Assembly (NCBI GenBank): GCA_963921935.1
Contig: OY998175.1
Span: 289,114,246-289,178,245 of the forward strand
Length of the DNA stretch: 64,000 nucleotides
Origin: Galeruca laticollis
Lineage: Eukaryota; Arthropoda; Insecta; Coleoptera; Chrysomelidae
Direction: 5' to 3'
In this document: one piece after another, positions 45,100-56,587 of the stretch
Position numbering within the stretch: the stretch's first letter is position 1
Layout of the letters: each line of letters opens with the position of its first letter
The notes under the pieces: generated by a model
Told to the model about the DNA's origin: nothing
The model's database searches: none
What the model saw: the letters and a program-made list of their open reading frames with translations, nothing else
Program-made: the position numbers and the translations under genes

Positions 45100-45989
45100 T
45101 GTTACGATTCCTCAAATCAATGTTCTACAAGTTTTCACGAAATGCCTCAGAATTCAGAGAAACACCAACCGTCGAATCAATTCCGATAAATTTAGGTAGC
45201 AATAGTGAGTTGCCATATATAATATTCCCCGACTATAATATTAAACTTTCGATAGATTCTGATCATCAAGATCCTTCATAGATACCGAAATTGCATTTGA
45301 ATATTTTTCATATAACCTAACTCATGACCTATTTAGAGTGAAATCAGTTTTTCAAGAATCTTCCCATAAATATAGCACTCTGATCCCTTCTTAATAATTT
45401 TCAATTTGTCTCATAATTTAAATCTCAAAATCTATGTATTCAAATTTCAGATAACTTGAAATTATTGAAAGCCAATTTTTTTAATGAATGATCAATATTT
45501 CCACATCGTAAAATGAAATTAAAATTCCATAGAACTCAAAAGGACATAAACATTGTTACTATCCAAACTAGAACTGAGAAGGTTATCAAAATAAAAACAA
45601 GTATAAGAAATGATGAAATAATTATTCCACACCAAAAATTTCACGATGGTCCCCAACAATTACAATAACCGGTGAAGCAACGACTGCCATTTTAAATATC
45701 ACAACAAATCCAGTAAAATTGAGATTTTCAGAACCATTTCCTGAAGAAAAATTGTATAACAATGTTTTCGAAATTTCGTATGAAATAACTTAGAAGAGAC
45801 TACTACACAAACTTTAGATTTGAATAATTTTAGAATAGATCACGTAAATGATGTGGACAAATCCAAGATACTTAAACGTTTTGCCCAATATTCTGACATA
45901 TTTTATAACGAAAACATACCATTTACTTATACGATCAAAATTAAACATGGAATACGAACCACTGACGAAATTCCTTTTTTCGATAAAAC
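45100..45989 (+). pseudogene. Errantivirus-type pol: protease and start of RT
   Basis: The protease-like segment near 45,190-45,285 (SELPYIIFPDYNIKLSIDSD) resembles retroviral aspartic proteases, but the catalytic DSG is changed to DSD at the key place. Degraded frames continue. The RT N-terminus (45,820-45,989) reads FRIDHVNDVDKSK, AQYSDIFYNENIPF and IRTTDEIPFFDKTYR. At 45,990 the frame is cut by the hAT target duplication and resumes at 57,829. Confidence 0.75.
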
Positions 45990-46679
45990 GTATCGATCGG
46001 AGATTCACAGGCTTGGCTTGGTTTTAAAAAGCTTGGCTTGAATTCAAGCCAATCTTTCAAAAATACCAAGCCAAGCGTAGCCATTTTTTCTAAAGCCAAG
46101 CCAAGCTTTTTTTTTAAAAAACTACCAAGCTTTTTCAAGTCAAGCTTTTGAAAGGTATTAACTGTTAACAATAACGTAATAAATTTTTTTAAAGTAACTA
46201 GATAATCTATTTAATGTTCTCTACGGAAGTTCTTAGGATGTGCGTTGAAAAAAAGATTTTTTGCTTAATTACCAATTTTCTTGTCGAATATCTTCCAAAA
46301 AGGTTCTATAAGGAAACTCTTAGGATATGCTTTGAATAGAAGGAGAGGAAACTGTCAAATAGGAGAACTGATTTAGGTATAAATTCTTATCATTATCGAT
46401 ATATTTCTGTCCTTTCATATATTTCTGTATCAGTACAAGAAATATATACATAACATGCTCAATTATATATACTTGCATGTATGAGAAATATTGCATTCAC
46501 GATAATTATAAAAATTAATTATAATGAATTATTATAACTTCCATAAATAATATTTACTTAACTTAAAACACCAATTTTTCGTAATAAGACAAACATTGTT
46601 TTATCTAAGTATTGAACTGGTTTCCTACACGGTTTGCAATGATATATTAAATAAATAATAATGGAATTGTTATTGCGTT

Positions 46680-47330
46680 TTCTTAATTCGACAACAACAG
46701 CGAGAAACATTATGGATCAAAGGGGAGCCAGTGGAGAAGGTCCGCATATACAAGTACTTGGGAACAACTGTAAATGACAATAATGATTACTCACAAGAAA
46801 TAATATCAAGAATCGGAAAGGCTAGAATAGTGTTTAATAAAATGAGGAATGCATTAACCAGAACAGATCTTAGTCTACATCTTAAAATCAGAATGCTTAA
46901 ATGCTACATATTTCCAGTATTATTATATGGAATGGAAGCCTGGACGCTTAAGAAGTACGACACTGACCGACTAGAAGCATTCGAGATGTGGGCATATCGA
47001 AGAATCCTCAAAATAAGCTGGATGAGCAGAACAACGAACAAGGAGGTATTGAGAAGAATGGGAAATGAGAAAGAAATAATCAACACAATCAAAATCAGAG
47101 AACTGCCACGTGATGCGAGGGGAGAGGTATACACTGTTGCAAACTAATATACAAGGAATAATACAGGGTAAAAGAAGTATAGTAAGAAGACGCATCTCCT
47201 GGTTGAATAACCTAAGGCAGTGGTACAACAGTAGCTCTGTTGATTTGTTCAGATCCGCAGCTTGAAAGATAAAAATCGCCATGATGATAGCCAACATTCT
47301 TAAAGGAGACGACACGTAAAGAAGAAGAAT
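46680..47330 (+). pseudogene. RTE-clade LINE C-terminal fragment
   Basis: The frame 46,731-47,147 contains YLGTTVNDNNDYSQEI, SLHLKIRMLKCYIFPVLLYG and GMEAWTLKKYDTDRLEAFE, the segment after the RT in RTE elements. Recognisable sequence continues after a frameshift through RRRISWLNNLRQW and MMIANILKGDDT, ending near 47,325 in GAAGAAGAA. It belongs to a different RTE family from the 23-26 kb element. 5'-truncated. Confidence 0.85.
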
Positions 47331-47468
47331 TCGATAATTCGGTAAAGGAGAACGGAAATAAAAATAAGGACAAGTTTTTTTTACACAACTTATATGATGA
47401 ACATGAATATAAAAATAGTAAAATGAAATTGACTGTCTCGACCCTTACTTCGTGGAATATGCTCATAT

Positions 47469-49068
47469 TAGTGTTTTTAAATGAAACTCAAGGTATCTAG
47501 TTAATTCCACAATATAATACAAGTTATTGAAAATTCTAAAAAATTGACAATTGTTTCGATAAATCAATATCATCGTCAGAATGACAGAAGTTACATTTCA
47601 TTTTATGCCTACCTGATGTTTAATAGTTATATTTGGCTAGACCAAGAAGTAACCTAACTTGTGATTGGCTTAATATATGTTTACAAAAAAAAGAAGAAGA
47701 TGTGATATTACAAATATTGAAGCTTAGATATTATTAGCCCTATGGTGATATCCTGGATATCATTTTTCCAATTAAGATCAGTATAACTGTGCAATGATAT
47801 AGAAAACCAGGAAAACTATATCTGCTGATCTTCACAATTATCACCTAAGAAGACAGTTCATTAGTGGAGAATTCCCTAGATTTAACTGTTCATTGACAAC
47901 TTCATATTGTGGGTTTCTCAAATGTCTTCTAATTTCCAGTTCTTCAAGGAAATCCAGTTCTTGTTTCTTTTCACAAATATGCAGTACTTCTAGTTTTGTG
48001 TAAGGTGTCAATGAATGATTGGTGTCAAGTAGATGTTTTGCGTAGTGGGATTTATCTGGTTGTTTTAATCTGTATGCTCGTAAGTGCTCACTGTATCGTA
48101 TTTCAAAATTCCTAAGGGTCTGACCCAAATAGACAGCATTACATTCTGGACATGTGAGTTTATATATACCTGACTTCTTTAATAGTGGTATTTTTGTTTT
48201 TACATTTAACAATTTTGTACTAACGTTACTTTCTGTTTTAAAAGAAATTGTTGTATTCGTTGCTGAAGATATTATCTTTGAAATATTATTAGAAATATTT
48301 CCTGCATATGTGATGCTTTTATAAGTTTTAATTTCATCAACTTGTTTAGGATATATTAGTTGTAATGCCACTTTTTCCTCTTTTTTACTAATTAGCTTAT
48401 TTATCATATCTAATGGATAACCGTTAGATGTTGCTATTTGTCTAATTGTATTAATTTCTCTATCAAAATTACATTTGTTCATAGGAACTGAAAAAGCTCT
48501 ATGTATCATTGAATTATATGCTGCTAGTCTGTGTGACACAGGGTGGTTAGAATTGAATGGAATTGTTACATCAGTTTGTGTTGGTTTTCGGTAAATTGAA
48601 TAATCAAGTACATTATTAACTCTTTGAATTTTTAAATCAAGAAAATTGATTGAGCTATTTTCTTCAATTTCTAATAAACTGTCTTCTTAAGTGATAATTG
48701 TAAAGATCAGCAGATATAGTTTTCCTGGTTTTCTATATCATTGCACAGTTATACTGATCTTAATTGGAAAAATGATATCCAGGATATCACCATAGGGCTA
48801 ATAATATCTAAGCTTCAATATTTGTAATATCACATCTTCTTCTTTTTTATGTAAAAATATATTAAGCCAATCACAAGTTAGGTTACTTCTTGGTCTAGCC
48901 AAATATAACTACTAAACATCAGGTAGGCATAAAATGAAATGTAACTTCTGTCATTCTGACGATGATATTGATTTATCGAAACAATTGTCAATTTTTTAGA
49001 ATTTTCAATAACTTGTATTATATTGTGGAATTAACTAGAGACCTTGAGTTTCATTTAAAAACACTAAT
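47469..49068 (-). mobile_element. Penelope-like element with 395-bp inverted arms
   Basis: Arms at 47,469-47,864 and 48,675-49,068 are inverted near-identical copies ('cagatatagttttcctgg', 'ctaagcttcaatatttgtaa'). The body holds the last part of the PLE gene. Related ends occur at 29,930-30,125 and 34,493-35,145. Confidence 0.85.
47841..48674 (-). pseudogene. PLE protein, C-terminal third with GIY-YIG nuclease
   Basis: The 232-codon open frame (48,539-47,841) begins SHRLAAYNSMIHRAF; the same frame is open upstream to about 48,670 (INFLDLKIQRVNN). The GIY-YIG domain has GIYKLTCPECNAVYLGQT, the RNFEIRYSEH helix and HYAKHLLDTNH. The end is ELEIRRHLRNPQYEVV then NSPLMNCLLR. The RT core is absent because the copy is 5'-truncated at the inverted arm. 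The open frame suggests moderate age. Confidence 0.85.
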
Positions 49069-49149
49069 AAAAATAGTACATTCTATAACAAGGGTGGAAT
49101 AAGCAAAATTCCACACGGTTCTACGAGTGTAGAATTTTGAATTTCACCC

Positions 49150-50860
49150 GTGTTTTAGACGATACTTTTTCTACGACTATCAAATAAAAAACAAACGAAC
49201 AAATATAACTTTATTAATAATAAACAATTGAAAATATGCGGCATTAGTGCGAAGAAGTCCAATAACTCACTTGTCATGAGAGATACGAAAAAACTTTATT
49301 TAGATAAAAGTTAAGCCATATATAGGACCATATTTTGAAAATATTTTCAAATATACAGGACCACCCATATTGGCAGAATGAATCTAACTTATATTTTTTT
49401 AAATGGAACACCCTGTATATTTCCACATTTTTTATTCCCCTCGATTTTTTTGTTTGTGCGATATGAGGTATTGTAATGTTATACGAGGTAATTTAAAAGA
49501 TATGAGCACTTTTTTAGTAATTTCCTAGTAACATCAACACTCTGTACCATTGTATAGATTTGGTATCAAGAAATCTATTTACGTTCAAACGATTTTTGAT
49601 ATAGTTTACTATTGTCCAAAATTATTAACATAGCGCAATATTTGTTCTTTATATACAGGATTGATCATAAATCGGATTGATCATTTACTGGGTTTTCATA
49701 AATGGAACAACCTGTATTTTAGTATCGCAATGAAATAGTATTGTATGGCACTTTATTATTTCTTAAACATTCCCTATACCTAATTGCCCTAATTTGTGAG
49801 TTATTGATGATACTTTCAGCCAAACATTATTTGAAACAAATATTAAGTGAAATTGTATTAGTTTGACGGTGGAAATATTTAACAAAAATAATTTTCCAAA
49901 AAAAATCACAAAATATTTAAGCTAATGATGTATTTACCTTTGTAGCGAGGTATTTATCATCAGGCGCATTGTTTATACAATAGTTAACTTCTTCTCCAGT
50001 TAACCTTTTTGATTTTTTCGCTCGATTGTCTTTTTAAAAATGCTTGTAACCTTGCATATTTCGACAAAATCCTCTTTATGTTTTACGTTAATAGTGGTTC
50101 ATAGCATTGAGTATATTTTCCAGAGAGTAGATGGTTTATTTACTTTGCTAATTCTGCAAAGTATACAAGAAATACATTCTCTGAAAATGATTGGGCTTTT
50201 TTTTAATCTACGCCATTGGATAAACAGGTCATATTGTTGAAGATAAATATGCTAAGATTTTTCAGGCAACAGATTGCTTGCTGTCGCTTCTGCCAACTCC
50301 GTAATTTCTGGAGGAGTTGGGGCAAAACTACCACTGCTGTCAGTGTCAGACACTAAAAAGGAATGAAGCCATGTAATAGCTATTATTTAAATAAAATCAT
50401 ATTAATTTACTTACTTTTTATGAAGTAAAATGAATTTAAAATTTAAAAATTAGACAATTTTGACAGTTGACAATTGTTGCTAATAGATAGTGTATTTTCT
50501 TCTTTTTTATTAGAAAGTGTCATAAAGTACACTTATTCTGCACTTCTGGCTGTAACAATCAATATTCAACGATCATATTAGTCATTTTACGTTGAGTTTA
50601 GAGGATTTTTTATGCATTCTGGTATTTCTGAACTACTTCTACTCTGCGCAGTGCAGCAGGTGTACAAAACGGAGCATGCCTATTTTCTCTTTCTGTCAAA
50701 TGATTCGTGATATTTAGAGGGCGCCACAAGTATTCATTCCATAACAAGGTCGAGAATGAATATTCTTGCACTAGTGCTAGAATGAAGCTATTCCATAATC
50801 AAAAACTACGTCGGACTATAGAAATTCTACAATAGTCGTAGAAAAACAATATATTATTAT
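49150..50860. mobile_element. Possible element with 'tttttctacgactat' inverted ends
   Basis: 'ctttttctacgactat' (about 49,167) and its inverse 'atagtcgtagaaaaa' (about 50,834) enclose 1.7 kb. The interior has several 'acaccctgtatat'-like motifs and, at 49,930-50,370, a tyrosine-recombinase fragment. Similar 'ctttttctacaactgc' motifs occur in the insert at 59.5-60.3 kb. Limits and type are uncertain. Confidence 0.4.
49930..50370 (-). pseudogene. Tyrosine-recombinase (Crypton-like) N-terminal fragment
   Basis: Minus-strand frames read SDTDSSGSFAPTPPEITELA, then SNLLPEKS and IYLQQYDLFIQWRRLKK. FRECISCILCRISK, KPSTLWKIYSML and TINVKHKEDF follow, with EEVNYCINNAPDDKYLATKV at the left end. This is the core-binding part of a tyrosine recombinase family I recognise from insect genomes. 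The catalytic Arg-His-Arg-His-Tyr half is missing: the sequence ends where a GT donor could lie (about 49,935). Stops and frameshifts are present. Confidence 0.6.
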
Positions 50861-51049
50861 AAAAAAACAACATGACTTTAGAATGAAAAGCAGAAAAATA
50901 AAAATAAAAAACAATAAATAAAACAAGAAAATAAATAATAATGCTAAAAACTAAACAAAACATATAGGTATGATGAATAACTTAAAGATGAAGAAAATTT
51001 TTTGTAATTTTAGTTACTTGAAGGAACAAAGACGGTTTTTCCCAACATC

Positions 51050-52222
51050 TAAAATAGTTCTTGTCCTACTTAACTATTTGGGCACATCAAGCACCTTGTG
51101 GATTTGCCATTTAATCTGTTACGTAATTTGGTAACAGTAAAGGAGGCTCGGGAAAAATATCATTCGATAATTGCAGAGGTTGCATTATCTAGTAATAAAT
51201 ATTAATTCCTATTATACCAATTGGTAGAGTACATTTTTTTCTGATTCCAAATTTGTTGAAAGTTTACTGAAACCCGTTAGATAATTGCAAACATTTTGAA
51301 TCACGGACCACTCAGTATTAGTGACTCGAAATATCTCTAAGTCGTCCACATTGTCGCAAAGCACGTTAATGGCATTTTTTAAATTTAGGGCCCAAGGCAG
51401 CATTTGAAACGTGGAGTTCCACCTTAGTCACATCTAATTTTGACATCTTCATTTTTCGATTTAAAGTATTGCAAAATTTTTAAAAATTTATTATAAGTTG
51501 ATCCGATTTTTTATTTTTTTTGCAATAGCTTTGATTTTCTTGACAGGGAAGTCACAGTGAATTTCGACTTCCAAGGTTTCCTCGTCAGATTCAGTATCAT
51601 TTTCTTCGGTCGTATCATCAATATTAACTTGAAGAATTTGCATGAACTCACGCGCCCCTTAATTTAAAATATGCGCAAACAGACAAAATGCATATCTCGT
51701 GAATGTAAATTTTCATTAAACTTTTCTAACTCTGAGGCAAAAGTAAAATTACTGTTGGTATTGACTGTTGTTACACCCTGAATACTCTTTTCTAAATGAT
51801 AACATTTTAAGGAATTATCAAATATTCGAGCAATAGAGTGGCCTGTATGTGATCCCTTGGCAGGAACGAAATCTAATAAAATTGCATGTAGTTTCCAATT
51901 ATCATCAATTAAAATGGGCAGTGATGCCATAAAATCTACTAGTTGAATTAGATGACCAACTGTCAATTGTATAAGATATCCTGGATTTATTCAACTGCTG
52001 AATTTTTGAAACAGAACATTGAGTTTCAGTAAATTTTCTCAGAGTAAGCGACCTCATTTGGTTTCTACCAGGCAAATGTATGGCTCGATTAATGTAGGAA
52101 AATAAGTTACGGTTTGCCTCGTCATCAAAAAAATTAAAAGGTAAATATTTATTACAAATGTATTTAACTAATATACCATTGAGTTTTTCAGCCTCTACAG
52201 TTCCCGTGCCAAGAGTTGAATC
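51050..52222 (-). pseudogene. hAT transposase catalytic exon, broken
   Basis: It begins at an AG acceptor (52,223-52,224): DSTLGTGTVEAEKLNGILV, then FSYINRAIHLPGRNQM, ISYTIDSWSSNSTSRFYGIT, then after a frameshift NWKLHAILLDFVPAKGSHTG. Next is GVTTVNTNSNF (catalytic Asp replaced by Asn) and HFVCL. Recognisable pieces continue through RWNSTFQML and ISTNLES-like sequence to about 51,212, then jump straight to the hAT dimerisation end YFSRASFTVTKLRNRL (about 51,200-51,050). About 200 residues between are deleted. The enzyme would move hAT elements; this one is dead. Confidence 0.85.
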
Positions 52223-52696
52223 CTGAAATTGAAAATTACAAAGTATAATGAACAAGAAGTAATTAATCTATTACTTGTATTTCTTTCTTGAAAATTATAT
52301 AAGTAACTATTATACACATGTGTCACACAAAGTTTCATGCAGATAAAGGAAAAGTTCATATTCCACTAATAGTCCGGGAAAGTAAGGTCGAAAAATCTGT
52401 TAATTATCAAAGCTTTCCCATAACTGATTTTTCATTTTTAAATGACTATTTCACTAGAGTAAATTGATAACTGACAAAATTTGGAGGTTTTGAACTGGCA
52501 ATTTTTTGTCTTGTCGCGGCAATTTTTTGACGTTTAATATATCAAATCTATTTGTATAAAATTCTATCGCTCTGTGATAAAATTCAATATAAAATCTTTG
52601 TTAGTGGTTTCTAAGGAAACTATGTTGTTTATTTATTTATTTAACTGTCTAAAAATTATTAAAACTGTTTCAAAAATTTAAATAAGTATTATTACC

Positions 52697-53868
52697 ATGA
52701 ATAATACAAGATTTGGAAATAATTCAATAAATGAAATAGAGAGTACACTTAAGCAAAGTATACCGTGAAATACAATGAAGACAAAAAAGTCTGCGTGGGA
52801 ACAGTTTAGAATGTTTCTGGACGCACGTAATTATACGTTAGAAAAGGATACTTCTGAAGAAGTTATAGCAAAAATTCTTGAAGATTATTGTTTTAACATG
52901 AAAAAAAGATATGGAACTGATTATACTGAAGCTAGTGTGAAAACACTTTGGAATACGACTGCTCAAATGGTTCAGGAAAAATATTTTCTAGAATTTAACA
53001 TCAAAATTGATCCATTTAATGATATTACCTATAAATTTGCTAGATTGGCCAGGGATACAAAACGTAAAAAGCTTCAGACTGAACCTGAAACCAGAAAAAG
53101 AAGTTCTAACGCGTGTACCAAAGAAGAATTAATGAAAATGGTAGAAAGCTATTCTGAAGTTACAAAAAAAGTTTTTTCATTTATGTTCGTTCGAATTAGC
53201 ATGGCGTGGAAATGAAGCTGCTAATTGTGATATTAATTACTTTAAAAAAGAATATGATAATAAAGGTAAGTTTACTGGCAGGGTAGAATATAATCCAATC
53301 TTTTCCAAAACGACACAAGGAGTATCAAAAGCTTTATCTGGCAGTAAGTGGCTGGTAAGAAATAATGCTATCAAAAATTTGTGTCCCGTTCGTTTATTTT
53401 TAAAAATTATTGAAAAAAGAGAATCCAATCCTTATCTAAAAACAACAAGATTATTTTTAACAGTACATCCAAATTGGGAGAAAGGAACATGGTACAAAAA
53501 TTCACCATTGGGAATTAATACAATTTCAAAGTGGACGAAAATATCGGCAGAATCAATTGGTATAGACACAAAAAAAAATAAAAATAACCAATCATTCACA
53601 TAGAGCTTCTGCAATATCTGCATTAGCAAAAGAAGGAGTTGGTGAACAAGAAGTAATTAAGCTTACAGGACATTCCTCTGCCCATTCTTTGAAACCATAT
53701 TTACAATTGAATGAAGAACACCATTTCCAACTTATAGAGAACCTTCGAGAGAATAAAAATAAAGAAAAGGAATCCTCAGTTTCTAACTTAAATTCATCAC
53801 AGGTTATGATGCAAAACAATCCTCAAAATAATGCTACAACGTACAATTATAATAATTGTACTTTTTAG
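52697..53868 (+). pseudogene. Crypton tyrosine recombinase, near-complete
   Basis: It starts MNNTRFGNNSINEIE. A TGA at 52,766 precedes the main frame MKTKKSAWEQFRMFLDARNY (52,775-53,215), the core-binding domain. A frameshift near 53,190 leads to SFELAWRGNEAANCDINYF with the first catalytic Arg, then GSKWLVRNNAIKNLCP and TTRLFLTV. A one-base slip in a poly-A run (about 53,570) leads to ITNHSHRASAISALAKEG (His and second Arg) and LTGHSSAHSLKPYLQL (His and the nucleophile Tyr). The C-terminus is Asn/Gln-rich, ending at TAG 53,868. Cryptons integrate by tyrosine recombination without terminal repeats. Two slips and one stop are the only lesions I see. Confidence 0.85.
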
Positions 53869-54004
53869 ATAAATAAGTAATTTTTTTTTCATAATGTTAT
53901 TATTTTTTTGGCTTTGTATAATTGAAGTTTGCATTAAATAAAACGTTTAAACATATGATTTTTCAGTTTTTCTTTCGTGAAATAGTCATGTCGAATAACA
54001 CTCA

Positions 54005-54195
54005 ATTAAAAATTTTGTAAGGTAAAATTTTTCTCTTGTCGTATACAAGTTTGTTGCTTTTAGGTAATTTTGCTCATGACATTTAATCCAAAACCACTCG
54101 CCTGACGGCTCGTGGTTTTGTTAAAAATGTCATTCGCAAAATTGCCAAGCAACAAACTTTCATGACAATCGAAAAATTTTGTGACAAAATTCTCA
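54005..54195. repeat. Snapback palindrome of about 190 bp
   Basis: Nearly symmetrical around TGAC at about 54,105. The inner stem is aaaaccactcgcc / ggctcgtggtttt; further out, 'gcaaaattgccaagcaacaaa' pairs with 'tttgttgcttttaggtaattttgc', then 'aaaattttt' pairs with 'aaaaatttt'. No coding. It resembles the snapback repeats common in insect genomes. Confidence 0.8.
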
Positions 54196-54216
54196 CTCTC
54201 GTGGTATTATATATGA

Positions 54217-56587
54217 AAATATATTGACCCAGCATCACTCTTCTAGATTTTCTAATAATTTCCACTGGAGCTTGCGACGCAGCTTGCAAGCACAGCTCAG
54301 ACCACCTAAAATTCAAGTGATTTATGCTCGTGTCATTCCTGGATGTGTTCTTACAAAAAAATAGTTGAGATGAAAATTGAAGCAAATCTTATGCTCTTGA
54401 AGGTGACGTAAATAGTTTTTCAAAAAAAAAATTTCCGATCTTAAATTTTCCAAACATTGAAAAAAATAACGAAAATTATATTTTTGGTTGGTAATTATAA
54501 ATAAAATATTAATATCGAGATCAAAACATAGATAAACATAGAGGGCAAACTTCTAAAAATTTACATTTTTTCAGATTTGGAAAATTCAAAATAGCGGCTG
54601 CGCAAATTGGAAACAATTTTTTTTTCAATCGCGTTTTATAAACATTAACAATATTGAGAAACGGTTAGTTGCAATCGATAGAGTGAAAGTTATATTTTTA
54701 TAAATAACATAAACAAAATTTTTTTACATTATTTTTTAGAACATTTACCGAAAATAAAAATTTTTACATCTAGTTTTTTCTCATTTTGGCGTTGAAACAT
54801 TTCTTAAAAATACCTTTTTACGTTATAAATATGTTTGTTTTCGAAAGACGAGTATTTTGAAAAACAAATTTTTCAGATGCGACTTTTACAAGCTGAGATA
54901 AACAAATTCAAAATCTGCTAGATACTGTCATATTATTAATTGAAATTTTCAAATTTTGATCACTTCGCTAGGTTGTTGAATCCCAACTAAACTCAAACAA
55001 AATTTTTCATTTTTCTACCGGTAATTGGTCCATTCAAAAGATAACAGTAATCCTAGCTCGCTCGGCCAAACGGTGCGGCGGCAGCTGCTTGGTGTTCTGG
55101 TGGGGGGTCAGCGCTCATTCTCTTCGAACGCCCAAAAGACACTTACTAACATGACTGACGACGTATTTGTACCCGACGAATTATTGAACATTATTTCGTG
55201 TTCTTGTACCACAGAGGGTGCTCTACTACCAGGTGTGGTTGTAAAACAGTTGGCATACATTGTACGATATTATGTAAAAATTGCGAAGGCAAAAACTGTT
55301 GAAACATCGAAATTGTAAATACGGTATTTGACAATGACGAGGATGATAATGAATCTCTGAGTGATGAGCTGAATTTTGATATGACTCAATTAGTTGATTG
55401 TGAACTTGCAATTGATAGTAGCAATAATATCGATGAGGATTTGTTTGCTAATGATAATGACGAGGAAAATTGTACAGAGCCATTTCCTCAGAGACCAAAA
55501 AGGGCGAGAATTTGTAGAAAATAGATGTAAATTTGTAAATAAATATTATTCTTAGTATCTACGTTTCGAATTATGTATAATATATATAATATATGGATTT
55601 ATAGATATAAATTATAAATATCATTGTACCTTATTTCTAGCAATATATAATGGTTGATAATAACCATACTATTAGCAAACCACAAATGCAAAATGAAAGC
55701 TTGAGCTTCGCTCAACTGCGAACGAGCGCTGACCCCCCACCACAACGCCAAGCAGTTGCCGCCGCACCGTTTGGCCGAGCGAGCTAGGATTACTATTCTC
55801 TTTTGAATGGACCAATTGACGGTAGAAAAATGAGAATTAGTGTTCAAGTTGAGTTGGGATTCGACAATCTAGCGAAGTGATCAAAATTTGAAAATTTCAA
55901 TCAATATTATCACAGAATCTAACAGATTTTGAATTTGTTTATCTCAACTTGTAAAAGTCGCATCTAAATTTTTTTTTAAATACTCGTCTTTGAAAGACAA
56001 ACTTATTTATAACGTGAAAACATATTTTAAACAAATTTTTCAACGCCAAAATGAGAAAAAACTAGATGGAAAAATTTTTATTTTCGGTAAATGTTATTTA
56101 TAAAAATATAACTTTCACTCTGTCGATTGCAACAAACCGTTTCTCAATATCGTGAATGTTCATAAATTTAGACGCGATTGAAAAAAAAATGTTTCCAATT
56201 TGCGCAGCCGCCATTCTGAATTTTCCAAATCTGAAAAAATGTAAATTTTTAGAAGTTTGCCCTCTATGTTTATCTATGTTTGGACCTCGATATTAATATT
56301 TTATTTATAATTACCAACCAAAATTATAATTTTCGTAAATTTTTTCAATTTTTGGAAAATTTAAGATCGTAAATTTTTTTTGAGAAAACTATTTACGTCA
56401 CTTTCAAGAGCATAAGATTTGCTTCAATTTTCATCTCTACGATTTTTTTGTAAGAACACATCCAGAAATGACACGAGCATAAATCACTTGAATTTTAGGT
56501 GGTCTGAGCTGTGCTTGCAAGCTGCGTCGCAAGCTCCAGCGGAAATTATTAGACAATTTAGAAGAGTGATGCTGGGTCAATATATTT
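54217..56587. mobile_element. Foldback element with 0.9 kb arms and a coding loop
   Basis: Both ends are AAATATATTGACCCAGCATC read inward. The left arm is 54,217-55,116, the right arm 55,724-56,587, and the arms are highly similar, with the best conservation at the outer and inner edges. The inner edges are GC-rich (ggtcagcgctc / gagcgctgacc). The loop (55,117-55,723) encodes a cysteine-rich fragment. No transposase was found. Confidence 0.85.
55150..55525 (+). pseudogene. Cysteine-rich CXC-like fragment in foldback loop
   Basis: One frame begins MTDDVFVPDELLNIISCSCT. A one-base shift then gives STTRCGCKTVGIHCTILCKN followed by CEGKNC, with Cys spacing like CXC/tesmin-type zinc-binding repeats. 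An acidic tail follows (FDNDEDDNESLSDE, then DEENCTEP) and a short basic end PKRARICRK before TAG at about 55,525. Domains like this occur at the C-terminus of several insect transposon proteins. A frameshift inside the Cys segment and one stop (TGA in KNC..NIEI) break it. An upstream catalytic part is missing, so it may be captured cargo or the relic of a transposase. Confidence 0.65.
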
